Positions 1 through 10,980 of a DNA stretch of 64,000 bases are shown here, piece by piece. The translations under genes and the position numbers were made by a program. Within the stretch, counting starts at the first letter, position 1. Each line of letters opens with the position of its first letter. The notes under the pieces are model-generated. The model did no database searches, was not told where the DNA came from, and was given only the letters and a program-made list of their open reading frames with translations. The stretch is from Diadema setosum (Eukaryota > Echinodermata > Echinoidea > Diadematoida > Diadematidae), in the NCBI GenBank assembly GCA_033980235.1, contig CM067067.1, positions 25,829,603 through 25,893,602 on the forward strand. Reading direction: 5' to 3'.

Positions 1-590
1 TTTTCACCGCATATCATTTACATTGTATGTGTTTAGCATATCCATTAATGTATGCAAAAAGTTTGACATGATTGTATAAGTTTCAAGAATACAAGCAATA
101 TCAATGTAGATGGTATCCATGAAAAGAGAACATGGAAGTAATGAGGCTATTTAAAAGGCCTGTGATAGTATGTGATTATGGTTGCTTGATTTGGATTTTA
201 CTTCACATTCATTGTAAATAACAATGAGAAAGTGTGAAGGTAAAAGAAACCCTTGCTACAGCAAGGCTTTCTTTTTCCCATGGGGGATGGTGTCACAAAT
301 GTACACACAAGTAGTTATGTACAAGTATCAAGGCTGTATGCATGGTTGTTTTAATGTGTATGTACACAGGTGGACCAGAATAATGGAGAACATTCTATAT
401 GATATAGATATAGTACATACAGGCTGACCAGATCAGTGGAGAATTTTCTACATGGTATACAATGTAGCTACAGTACATGTATGCATGTGACAGGAAATAC
501 ATTATAGCTCACTCAATCTGGAATGATTTAACCCATTCCAGAAAATTCTGGGAAGTGCTGGCTGAGTGAGGCACTGCCCTTGTAGCCCAA
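1..590. other. Intergenic, no gene recognised
   Basis: AT-rich sequence with short open frames only, none resembling a known protein. No recognisable repeat boundary was found here. Confidence 0.5.
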
Positions 591-1444
591 TGTGATTGGT
601 AGTTAATTTTGGCAATGATGTTATGCACATATTAGGAAATGAGTCATCCAGGATTCCTGGAATTTGGACTTGCTAGTATGTTCAGGTATGTAGCCCCAGG
701 TTGGAGAAAATTACAGAATGTACTAGAAAGGGGTGAATGGATAGTATATAAGCCGGAGAAATTCTGCAGTAGGGAGAGTACCCAACACCTCTGCTCTGAG
801 AGTTACGTCACTTCTGGCTCTGAAGGGACTTGTTAAAGTCAGTCCTGTGTTACCTGCTGACCTGCTATACAAACTGTGTTTGTGGAGATAAGGCCTGGGA
901 GACATTTTGCCTGCAGAGAATTAATTTGCCTACATTGGAGATAGACTCCATATTTTAGTGTCAACGGACATTATTACGGCAAAGCTGTGACGGGCTGGAT
1001 TCCTTGCTGGACATTATAAAGTGAATCATCATTCAACGCATCAACTGGACGTGGTCGTCATAACGTTTGGATTTTGCACGTTTCGCCGTGGACATTTAGT
1101 ATCGTGGACTTTACCCCGGATTTATAACACGGATTATTGCAACCAGCGCCTCGGGATTTACGTCGGAGGAATCATTCATTGGTGCGTCGCGGATCATTCA
1201 TCTGTGCAATCGAACATTGTATCTGGACACTACCGGGGAACTGTAGGGACTTTGTTCTTTATGATTTGGATGCATGTAAGTGATTCCATGACCGATTTGT
1301 AATTGTTTCTATTGATCATTATTGTACTGATGTGAAAACCGATTACGAGTCTGTACCCACAATATCACTGTTAATAAATCGCCTGAACATTAGTTGATTG
1401 TTTCTTTTTGTGCGATCATTCTCAGAGTGATTGTGGTCGTAACA
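591..1444 (+). mobile_element. Possible solo LTR of a retrotransposon
   Basis: The segment reads like an LTR. A TATA-like box (GTATATAAGC) lies near 747-756. A long leader without a conserved protein follows, then AATAAA at 1373-1378, and the segment ends in CGTAACA at 1444, which fits a TG...CA type terminus. The left end is uncertain: TGTGATTGG at 591 is only a candidate. I found no matching 4-6 bp direct repeat on the two sides and no primer-binding site or gag-pol frame. It could instead be the promoter and first exon of an unknown transcript. Confidence 0.3.
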
Positions 1445-1599
1445 GAGTAATATGTTGTTTCCCCGTGTGTGTGTACTGGAGGCAGGGCTCGACCTTAGCG
1501 GGAGCCCGGGGACCATTGGCTCCCCAGAATCGCTACGGGCTCCCCAGAAATGTATGAAAAAAGCCCGGCTGGCTCCTTAAGTTTTTTTGCCGTATAGCC

Positions 1600-2700
1600 T
1601 CATCACGTTTCAAGACTAGACAGAATCATAGTTTATGTACACAATCACACTATTGACGAGCGCGAGCAGCCTCGGCGCGCGCAGCGAGCCCTGACGCTCG
1701 AAGTTATTATCCCTGCAATTGCAATATAGACTACACACTGAACATATTTCATTCTCCAGCCGGCCCACGTTGCCCGCATGTGTGTGTGTCTGTGCATGGT
1801 AGCTCCATGGTCTGTGTGTACCCGACGTGTGTATGTACGTGTTCCTATCTTCTATATATATAATAGGCGAAGTTGTTGTTGTTGTCGCGGCCTTATGTAT
1901 TTCCTGTTTTATTCCGGCGTTGCTGGATTGTCTATCTCCTCCCGAGCCGTCGGCTCCGGGGAGCTGCGACCGGTGCCGTCGGCCGCGGGAGAGTATCCTG
2001 CATCGAATGGCGCGGGTTTCGTCCCCGCTCCGCCGCCGTGTCGACGTCGAGGACGAAAAAGAAAAATTAATTAGATAGATGCATAATGCATTTTTGTGCG
2101 TGACGTCAAAGCCGAGCGTTTTAATATTCACCGATCCTGCGCTGGACTCCTGCTTTCTCGATCGTCCATCTTTTAGCTTGCAGAGACAATGGGGATACTA
2201 AAGTCAAAAAGATGATGGCGTGCAGCGAAATCTCTGTCATATTCCGGCGGACACGCACGCACACACACAATGTACTCTCGGGTACGGTATGCCAGTGTGT
2301 GGCCTGAGCCTGTGTATGTATTGACGATGGTTACACGAAACACTATCTGCGTGCGCGTGATATGGACACTCATTATGGTATATCAAGGAGGTATACCTCC
2401 TTGGGTATATCAATACACGGCGCGGTCATTGTTAGTACAAGGGCATTTACGTACGGCGACGTTCGCCATTGGCGTGCCCAAATGAAAACAACGAATGCTG
2501 TTATTTTATTGTATTTTGCACAACTGCAGGATACTGCAGCTCAGGTATGTCATTTAATTTACTCTCAAGTCGGGTATCATTGTACTCAGACTGTTCAGGA
2601 CGGCTAAATATCCACTTAAATTTTGTCCTTGCCGATCGTACCCTTCCATATCAGAGTACACGCGCCGCTGTTCATTCGTTTACTATGGCTGCTGTAAATA
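1600..2700. other. CpG-rich segment, no gene recognised
   Basis: Base composition is clearly richer in G+C and CpG than the surroundings, especially 1640-2050, which has many CGCG and CCGTCGG words. Open frames of 171 residues (minus) and 98 residues (plus) overlap here. Both are low-complexity, have no recognisable domain and follow from the composition. A CpG-rich promoter-like or transposon-internal segment is possible; nothing decides it. Confidence 0.3.
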
Positions 2701-2739
2701 TGAATATTCATAAGACGAGCGGACGCGGGGGAAACCCTC

Positions 2740-2960
2740 TCTTTGCTGACCGCCAATTTTTGAAGTTACAAGTGGACATCAAATGTGTGGTTCTATGGTG
2801 CATCAAACCAAGTTTTGGTGATAAAAATAAAAAAGAGGGAGCAAATGACGACAAAAATATTCTTTCTCCCATTACGTGGAAAAAGAAATATTAAAGAAAA
2901 AATACGAGGCCCTGAGACCCATGGATTCCCACGGGTGCCTACTTATTAAAGCTATAATGA
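2740..2960 (+). repeat. Duplicated block A, copy 1
   Basis: This block recurs nearly unchanged at about 4210-4440, and parts recur at 5440-5620 and 5740-5910. It holds CCGCCAATTTTTGAAGTTAC, CATCAAACCAAGTTTTGGTG and an A-rich stretch. It then reads GAGACCCATGGATTCCCACG followed by GGTGCC, an imperfect hairpin like the terminal one at 6271. Confidence 0.75.
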
Positions 2961-3139
2961 CTATTATCTCCCCTCCCAAACTAATTTTATTAAATGAAAT
3001 TAAATGTAATAATGGTATTCATAATAATAACAATAATGATAATGTACAGTCTGAAGCAGATAAACGGGTGAGGATTATGTAAACATATTGTCGTTGTGTG
3101 GGATTTCTTTTTTTAAATGATGTGTTAAAAAATAAATAT

Positions 3140-3480
3140 TATTCATAACATCCGCCATTTTTTAGCTTTTTCATGAAGAGAAAAGATGTGTACGTGCGTT
3201 GGGGCCAGAAAGGGCTCATGTTTTTTGCTCATGTATTGTTTTTTTTTTTTTTTTTTTTGCTTCGACGGGAAGAATCTTTGGGCAAAGAAGACAACCCTCG
3301 AATTTCCACGGGTGCTGCTAAGTTGATCTGTGATAACAGCAAGCGGGGTTATTTTAAAGTCCCATTCCATGGACCAGCTCCTCAGCTCATGTGTTAGGAG
3401 GGGATGGCCATGGGTAGAAGAGGGTGCAAAAGAAGGAAGGAGAAAATAATAAAATTCTTTCTTTCTGACTACCAAAAACG
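3140..3480 (+). repeat. Duplicated block B, copy 1
   Basis: Pairs with 3713-4200 at high identity. Shared landmarks are TTTTTCATGAAGAGAAAAGA, a long T run, GACGGGAAGAATCTTTGGGC, TTTCCACGGGTGCTGCTAAG and CCATTCCATGGACC. The T run (3239-3258) and a stretch of about 80 bases near 3841-3930 differ between the copies. Confidence 0.8.
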
Positions 3481-3712
3481 TGGCGAAAAATAATATGAAT
3501 AAATACCCACGGATGCCTACCTATTAAACCTATAATGACTATATCATCTCCCCTCCCAAAATAATATTTATTGAATGATGATACAATAATAGTATTCATA
3601 AAATAATGAAAATAATGATAATGTACAGTATGAAGCAGATAAACGGGCGAGGATATGTGAGCATATTATCGTTGTGTGGGTTGCATTTTTTTTAAATGAC
3701 GTACGTGGTAAA

Positions 3713-4200
3713 ATGAATATTATTCATGACATACGCCACTTTTCAGCTTTTTCATGAAGAGAAAAGATGTGTGTGCGTTGGGGACAGATAGGGCTCATGT
3801 ATTTTTTTTTTGTTTTTTTTTTTTTTTGTTTTTTTTTTTCAACGGGCGTCGAGACTGAGGGCGAATGGCATGGGGAAGGGGGAGATATGCAGGGCAAAAT
3901 GTCAATGGCACCCCCCCCCCCGGTGCTTCGACGGGAAGAATCTTTGGGCAAAGATGACAATCCTCGAATTTCCACGGGTGCTGCTAAGTTGATCTGTGAT
4001 AACAGCAAGCGGGGTTATTTTAAAGTCCCATTCCATGGACCGGCTCCTCAGCTCAGGTGTTAGGAGGGGATGGCCATGGGCAGTGCCGTATATAAGGCAC
4101 TGGCCATGGGTATATAGAAGAGGGTGCAAAGGAAGAAAGGAGAAAATAGTAAAGTTCTTTCTTTTTGACTACTAAAAACGCGGCGAATAATATGAATATG
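3713..4200 (+). repeat. Duplicated block B, copy 2
   Basis: Second copy of the block at 3140-3480. It is longer by an insert that contains a C run (3910-3921) and an extra piece around 4080-4110. The half-hairpin TTTCCACGGGTGCTGCTAAG is kept. Confidence 0.8.
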
Positions 4201-4209
4201 AATAATATG

Positions 4210-4440
4210 AAACCCTCGCTTTGCTGACCGCCAATTTTTGAAGTTACAAATGGACATCTAATGTGTGGTTCTATGGTTCATCAAACCAAGTTTTGGTGAT
4301 AAAAATAAAAAAGAGGGAGCAAATGACGACAAAAATATTCTTCTTTCTCCCATTACGTGGGAAAATAAATATTAAAGAAAAATACGAGGCCCTGAGACCC
4401 ATGGATTCCCACGGGTGCCTACTTATTAAACCTAATGACT
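4210..4440 (+). repeat. Duplicated block A, copy 2
   Basis: Near-identical to 2740-2960, including the run from the CCGCCAATTTTTGAAG landmark to CCCACGGGTGCCTACTTATT. Order and orientation are the same as in copy 1, so blocks A and B look like successive copies or insertions of related elements rather than random scatter. Confidence 0.8.
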
Positions 4441-5440
4441 ATGATCTCCCCCTCCCCAATTATAACAATGATGATTATAATGATAATATAATAATGATGA
4501 TAATAATAATACTATAATAATAATGATAATAATAATAGTGATAGTTATAATACTAATAATAACAATAATGATGATAATGTACCGTCTGAAGCAGAAGAAG
4601 GACATTAATGATTATGGTAATAATGATAATATAAATGTACAGTCTGAAGCAGATAAACAGGTTATTCTATGATCCATCAAACCAAGGTTTAGTGATAAAA
4701 ACAAAAAGAAGAGAGCAAACGAAGACGAAAATATTTCATTTCTCTCAGCACAATAATAACAAAAACACTAGGGGTCTATATATGAAGTAGTCCTACTCAG
4801 CACAAGATTACGTATGTTAGTGCAGTGAAGCAGTTTTGGACAGTTTGCGCAGGACTGTCTTCAGAAAAGCTTTTTATCAAGAGCAGAAAAATGTGGGATA
4901 CAGATTTTTACAATTCTTAACAAATTAACATTTCCGCCTCCTTTGGTTGATCATTCCTATGTTATGACTCTACTCTCTCTTCTCCCCTAAATGATAATAG
5001 TAATTTTAGTAATGATAATGATAATAACAATAACAATAATACACTGAAATAATGATAATAAAACAATAGGCCAATGCAAATGAATGGGGAGGGGATGCTA
5101 TGATCTATAACTTAAGAGTGGGCGGAAGAGACACAAACAGGTACAGGATTGTTTTGATGTTTAAAAGGAAATAGCAATGATAATGAAGCTATTTGAAACG
5201 TATATCAGTCGTAGAGTAACCTTGACATGACGGAAAAAAAGATATTCACTATCCTTGACCGATAAACTTTTTTCCTTAATTCCCTTGATTCATCCCCATG
5301 TCAATGAATAATATAAAATAATAAAACCGAATGACTATGATCTCCCCTCCCACAAAATAACAATAGCAATAATAATAATAATAATAATTATAATGATAAT
5401 TATGATAATAAAAACAATGAACAGTATCAGATAAACGGGT
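4440..5440. repeat. AAT/GAT-rich simple sequence
   Basis: Long stretches of irregular ATA, AAT and GAT trinucleotides (4460-4580, 4615-4640, 4985-5060, 5355-5415), broken by fragments of block A. No gene is seen. Confidence 0.7.
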
Positions 5441-5920
5441 GGTTCTAGATCCATCAAACCAAGTTTTGATTATGAAAACAGAAATGAGGGAGCAAATGAA
5501 GACGAAAATATTCTTTGTGTATTTCTTCTCTCATAACGTGGTTGAAGAAATATCAAAGGAAAAATACGAAGCCCTGAGACCCGTGGATTCCACGGGTGCC
5601 TAATACTTATAAAACCTAATGACTATGATCCCCCTCCACAAAAAACAATAATAATTATAATAGCAATATAACAATAGGGGCCTAATGAGAATAAAGATAT
5701 GATAATAATAATGATGATGTATAGTCTGAAGCAGATAAACGGATGGTTCTATGATCTATCAAACCAAGTTTTGGTGATTAAAAACAAAAAGGAGGGAGCA
5801 TATTGAAGACGATCAAAAATATTATATTTTTCTCTAATAACGTGGGAAGAAATAGGAATGAAAAAAAAAATGCTAGGCCTTGAGACCAGCCGTGGATTCC
5901 CTCGGGTGCCTGCATGGATG
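5440..5920 (+). repeat. Degenerate copies of block A
   Basis: Two further partial copies of block A, each starting near ATCAAACCAAGTTTTG. The first ends in a perfect hairpin CCCGTGGATTCCACGGG (5580-5596) followed by TGCCTAAT. The second has GCCGTGGATTCCCTCGGG near 5888-5905. They are diverged from the 2.7-kb copy by many substitutions. Confidence 0.65.
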
Positions 5921-6270
5921 CAAGAGCAGGGGGTATTAATATTAAAGTCATTGCGTCAATACTATCTCCCCATTCCGACGGGAAGAATCTGTGGGCAGAA
6001 CTTCCGGAGAATCTCATAAGCGTTTTTGGTAATTTTTCCCTGAATGTTTGTTTTGGGGTTTTGTTTTGTTTTTTGTTTGTTTTGTTTGTTTTGTTTTTGT
6101 TTTGTTCTGCGGGGGTGGAAATGTGTGTTTGTGTGTGTGTCGAGGGGTGGTGGTCATGGGTAGAAGAGATCGAGCACAAGTAACGAAAGAATGAGAAAAA
6201 AATCTTTTTATTTCATCAATAAAAATGTGCAAAATCGTATCTATCAGAAAAAAAAATAAAACCCCTCAAA

Positions 6271-6297
6271 CCCGTGGATTTCCACGGGTGCTGCTAG
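6271..6297 (+). mobile_element. Helitron-type 3' terminus
   Basis: A perfect stem-loop CCCGTGGATTTCCACGGG (6271-6288) is followed after five bases (TGCTG) by CTAG (6294-6297) and then T. Canonical Helitrons end in a short hairpin a few bases before CTRR and insert between A and T. This is the only copy of the hairpin in the 2.7-6.3 kb cluster that keeps CTAG. No matching 5' TC end could be fixed. Confidence 0.55.
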
Positions 6298-8925
6298 TCT
6301 ATTATAGAATACTAGTAGTGTGCGCACATGCAATTCGCTGCTTGCGTACTGTGTACGCCGAATGGAACTTCGCGCGCCTGAATCCCTGTCGCCTACGGAC
6401 CGTGGATGTTTACATCGATCGCCGTGGTATCCCCATGTGTGGCCGGCTGGGGAGCGTGAGTATAGCTTAGCTATGTATCACACACTGTAGCCAGCTGCCA
6501 CTATAAACAGTACCCTATTTCGTTTTGAGTCGGGGTAGAAGCACTCTGTTGTGCAATGTCTGCTTCTTTTTCTCTACTTCTTCCGCTTTTCCCTTGCCTC
6601 CCAAGTACGAAATGATTTTTAGAATGTTGTGTGTGTGTTTTGTAACGTTATTGCATCATTTTTCTGCAAGGAAGAGGTGAGTTTCTGTTCGTGTATTGAT
6701 GAGCACTGCAGTAAATGTGCAAATGAAAAGCGTTCGAGCTTTCTTTCCCGAGTATCGTGGAAACTCGATGTATTTCTAGGCCTATTAAAGGAGATCTCAT
6801 ATAACAGAATACTTATAACAAACTATTTTCCGGTCAAAATGAATTAATTTCCTTTGTTTTGTATCGTTTATTGACGATCCCAAGGATCTCGTCGCAATAC
6901 AGAGTCTCCAATGTGTATTAATTTTCGTGTAGCTTTCGGTGCTGCAAACTTTTGCTAGGGCCTAATCCTACTACTAAACTTATCGTTCTATTTCTGTCGT
7001 TTCTCACACCTCGTTTGGTACGATTTCTTCCATTTTATATCACTTTATCCGTTCCCTTTATACTTTGAAATATTTAAACAATTCTTTCAAGTGTCTCGCA
7101 CTGTTATTTTCGTAACGGCGATTTCTTCGCTTTGCTGCAATACTTTTCTGAATCGAAGCGACGTGTGTTGTCTTTTCTAAATATTTGTGTTGGGAGGTGT
7201 TGATACTTTGTATTTGTTATTTATTTTCCTCGGTTTTTATCTCGAGGGACTGTGCGTGTTTCTTAATGTTGATAGGAAAAGGCTAAAATGATCTGAGTGA
7301 TGTCTGATGGTGATGATGAAAACTACGCTGGTATAAAAAGACGGCTTACTGCAAATGCTGAGCGTACGTGCCGTTCGTTTTATTTCACTTTCCCTCTTAT
7401 TCTTCTTCCCCCTTACTCTTCTTTCCCCTCCAAAGAATGATAAAAAAAGAAATTACATACACCTCACAACAAAAAGATCCACGATCTGCCAACCTTCGTT
7501 AAGTTAAATCTAAATGTTCAATATCAGCACAGAATAAGGAGAAAGCATGTCATGAATTACAATAAATTAGAGCGAAGAGATTTTGAAAATCCGTGCGCGC
7601 ACTTGTCTCTTCGGCTCGAAGAAACTTGACACCCACCCCTCTCCCCTTGTGGAAATTTCCACAAAAGCAGGTGCCACACCCAGGTGCGTGCCAGACGAAA
7701 GAATGCGCGCACTGGAATAAACAGCGTGTAAATATCCTGAAAATATCGATCTCGAGAAGAACCAGCTCAGTTGAATTAAAGGAATCATTGCAAAGATACC
7801 GTGATTCTACAATTTTATAGCCTTTCTTTTGGCCCATAGCAGGAAACATCAGTCGAATATGGTGTACTTAATCGAATATCTTATGTTCCCTGAACAATAA
7901 AAAAGGATCGATTAATCAGTCAATTAAAAAGGCAATCACAGAAATACTTAAAAGGTCTCGTATGCCCATACAAATTCACTATGAAGTTGGTCCAATGAGA
8001 TGCAGTCATCACATGGTTAGACAGCAAAATCATGACAATTAATTTCAGTTCATGCTCATCATAACTGCTTATTACTTTTCAAAGTTTTGGCTATCAACAT
8101 TCGTTCGTAGGTGTTTTTTGTTTGTTTTGTATGTTTTTCCTCGTGAAAGACGTAATGACTTCTTCGTATCGAATGTAAACTGCATGTAAAATACCGTAAA
8201 CAAGCCATCAGCTCAGCTATGGCACATTCGATCCATCGAACTTGCAGTAACCTCTTATAGGCAGGAGCACATGGCGCATTCCTTTAAACTTGAAAGTACA
8301 ACCACGTGTTTGCACATTGGCGCAACCACACATAGCGCGGCATTTTGCGATCATCGTTATAGCAGACTTTCCAATTCCAGACAGGGTAAAAGAAATTGGA
8401 ATACCGGTACTTTCGGAAAATACTGATGTTTAAAATCCAGTAAAATTAAAAAGCCTGAAAACAGCGCATGATTATGTTTTATAGTAAACAATAGTTGGAA
8501 ACACCGAACAGAGTTTTGCATTCACTCACACAGAAGCTTTCTTGAGAAGATGAAAGCATCCCCCTTCCCTGCTAGATAGTGGAAGCTTCCATAACCAGCC
8601 CAGCAAGTTTCTGGAGGTACATACATGCACTTAAATTGTAGTCTTGTACACATATGCATTGAGAGAAAGCAATCAATCAACGCTGAACATTGCGTAGTTT
8701 GGATTCTTTATCGTGCTAGTGACCAGCTCGATACTTCGGCATGTGTCGTAATGTTATGTTAAAGAGCTTGTAGGCCTTATAAGTCGACAAGTTTAATTCA
8801 AAATGGCAAAAAAGAGGGAGATGGAAAAAATACAGATTCTGGTGGAAAATACGGATTTTGGAGCTGCTGAGTACGGATTTGTGCTTCCAAAGGTTGGCAG
8901 CTCTGCTGATCAATCAACATGTGGC
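6298..8925. other. Intergenic, no gene recognised
   Basis: Mostly unique-looking sequence with short frames only. A pair of overlapping frames near 7550-7850 has no recognisable domain. Nothing else is supported. Confidence 0.5.
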
Positions 8926-9090
8926 GTTACATAATTGTTTCTAACCGACACCTTGCAGCTAAAAAAAGAAGAACCGAGAAAGAAAGACAATAATTATGAA
9001 CAGACCAGGGTAAGAAATTACACAAGGGAATGGGAGAGGGACCACACAAAACACCTACACACACACACGCAGGTGCACGGCAGGCACAGG

Positions 9091-9105
9091 CACACACACA
9101 CACAC

Positions 9106-9139
<34 letters not shown>
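9091..9139. repeat. (CA)n microsatellite
   Basis: Run of CA dinucleotides with one CG interruption near 9109. Confidence 0.95.
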
Positions 9140-9141
<2 letters not shown>

Positions 9142-9296
9142 TGACTGTGCTAAAACCCGTTAGATACTAAGAACCATGGTATCTCCGGCTTGTGTCTGGA
9201 GAAATGCATGTTATATCTAAACGAAATCTTCTCCACCAGGTTAATACATGTACATGTAATAGACATCTATTGCTCATTGTGACTGAGGGAAACGTG

Positions 9297-9465
9297 CAGG
9301 GGCGGATCCAGGGAGGACCACAACCGGCGCACGCCCCCCCCCCCTTTATTTTTTGTTGAAACAAAAGAGATAAAAAGAAAAAAATGGGGGGGGGAGGGGT
9401 GCGTGCGCCCCCCTTTATTTTTGTAAACACGCCCCCTCTTTACGAAATTCCTGGATCCGCCCCTG
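9297..9465. mobile_element. 169-bp MITE, CAGGGGCGGATCCAGG ends
   Basis: Ends are CAGGGGCGGATCCAGG and its complement CCTGGATCCGCCCCTG. A 5-bp direct repeat ACGTG lies directly outside both ends (9292-9296 and 9466-9470). The interior is a near-palindrome of C, TTTATTTTTG and G runs. A second, split copy lies at 35262-36293. It is non-coding and needs a transposase from elsewhere. CAGGG ends with 5- or 6-bp duplications fit hAT-like groups; that superfamily call is inference. Confidence 0.85.
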
Positions 9466-9619
9466 ACGTGGCTCTCTAAAACTCAATTTGGCTCCCTAAA
9501 AAGGTCCCTGAGGAGCCCGGCTGGCTTCCTAGAAAAAAAGTTAAGGTCGAGCCCTGTGGAGGATACTTTAGATTTGGCAGTATTATGCTGCTGCGTCACA
9601 TTTATATGCACAATGCTGG

Positions 9620-10900
9620 CTACATGTCGGGGGGGGGGGGGGGGAGATTTGATTAAAATTCATTTTGGAAATGTACTGTATAAGTGGTTATTTTCGCGAG
9701 GGTTTAATTTTCGCGAATTTCGCGAATCACAGTTGGATCGTGAATTTAACAACACGCGAAAATGTTGCCATACACTAGAGTAACAATGCATGCAAGATTA
9801 TGCAATCAGTAATTAGGATGCCGCGCATTGACCAGTAAGATCACCCCCTCGTTGCTAGGGGCGGAGTCTAGCTGCGGCGCTAAGACCAAATCTTCTGACA
9901 CGTTTCTGTTATGTTGAAAGTTGAAAAATCCTGGCCCAGAAAAACGCTGATTTCTTGCTTTTCCTTTGATCATTTAGCTTCGAAATTTCGGTAGATGATA
10001 GACAAAACATCAGAGTACAGAATTATGCCAAAAAAGAAATCTGATTGTTTTGACCAATTTTGATGATGTGACTTCAAACTCAATTTTTCTTGGCTAAGCC
10101 ATCAACGACTTTAGAATCCTTTTGTCGTAGCGGGTCACATATATGCAATGTTATGTGTATTCATGTGAGCGCTGTGTAGAGCAATCCAAAACACATCACT
10201 TCTGAATTTCTATTAAACTTCCAACAAACGTGTATGCATTACCTGTAGTACAAACAAAAAATGCCCACACTATGTAGAGCCAAGTTTGTTACCTGTGTGT
10301 ACCCATGTTGTCTTCCTTTGCTTAAGGATAACAATCAGTCAACAAGAATGGTAAAATTGGTGGATTTGAATTTCCAAGTCAACTACTGTAGTGTGTGTGA
10401 GTACAGTTTGCATAACATGGAATAATTTTCCAACTCCAATTGGTTAGCAATCACAGCCAATGAACAATATTTGAAATGGTATCCTGTATACTTTTATGGA
10501 AGAAAACTGCTACACAAAAGTTAGTTTGTGTAGCAGTGGTGTAAAAATGCATAGCAAATTGTGATATGATACCAGGAAAATTATTCCCTGTATTAGAAAG
10601 TTCACAGTGTAGTTTCTTTCTCATTAGTATAACATAGCATATTGCATTGTTCCAGTGTCATGAAAATATAACTGTAGAACTGAGCATCCATGTTTTGTTT
10701 TGTTTTGTTTTTGTTTTTTCATGTAACCAGTTCAATGATCTTCTCTCTTTGTGGTTTTCTTCTTCTTTTGCATCCCTTAGATTATTTACTTCTGCTAGAT
10801 GCCATAAAAATTGTTTGGGGCTGAGATGGTAGATGAGCAGAATCATTCACCTTAGTTTCTAAGGTTAGAATGTCAACCAGTAGCCTACTTGAATTGGAGG
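9620..10900. other. Upstream region of BMPR2, no clear promoter
   Basis: Contains a G run (9630-9643), a Tc1-type MITE remnant starting CTGTATAAGTGG near 9675 with several TTTTCGCG words, and a likely dispersed repeat ending CGTAGCGGGTCACATATA (to about 10144). No TATA box or CpG island sits close to the BMPR2 start codon. The 5' UTR may begin here or in a farther exon. Confidence 0.4.
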
Positions 10901-10931
10901 TGCAGCTTGTATGTGAAACATAAAAGAAGAC

Positions 10932-10980
10932 ATGGATACTACGGTGGTGATCACTGCAACACTGAGCCTTCTGTTGTCAG
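10932..10980 (+). CDS. BMPR2: BMPR2 exon 1, signal peptide
   Basis: ATG at 10932 opens [17 protein letters not shown]: a short head, a hydrophobic core and a small residue, as in a secretion signal. The donor is G|GTGAGA at 10981. Its one-base overhang joins exon 2 in phase (Ser-Gly-Met-Cys). The start context GAC-ATG-G is good. No other upstream frame joins exon 2 as well. Confidence 0.8.

Larger units (their letters stand above)
1483..9556. mobile_element. 8.1-kb interval bounded by inverted CAGGGCTCGACC ends
   Basis: The left end reads CAGGGCTCGACCTTA at 1483. The right end, read on the opposite strand from 9556, is the same 15 bases. The hexamer TGGAGG flanks both ends exactly (1477-1482 and 9557-9562), as expected for a target-site duplication. 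Both end segments carry several GGCTCC repeats and the motif GCCCGGCTGGCT. No transposase is visible in between. The likeliest reading is a short hAT-like MITE, like the one at 20366-20547, split by about 7.8 kb of later insertions. Two independent MITE copies flanking the region is the alternative. Confidence 0.45.

Noticed and set aside
1616..2131. 171-residue minus-strand frame
   Set aside because: Low complexity, no domain, and a frame of similar length is open on the other strand; explained by the CpG-rich composition.
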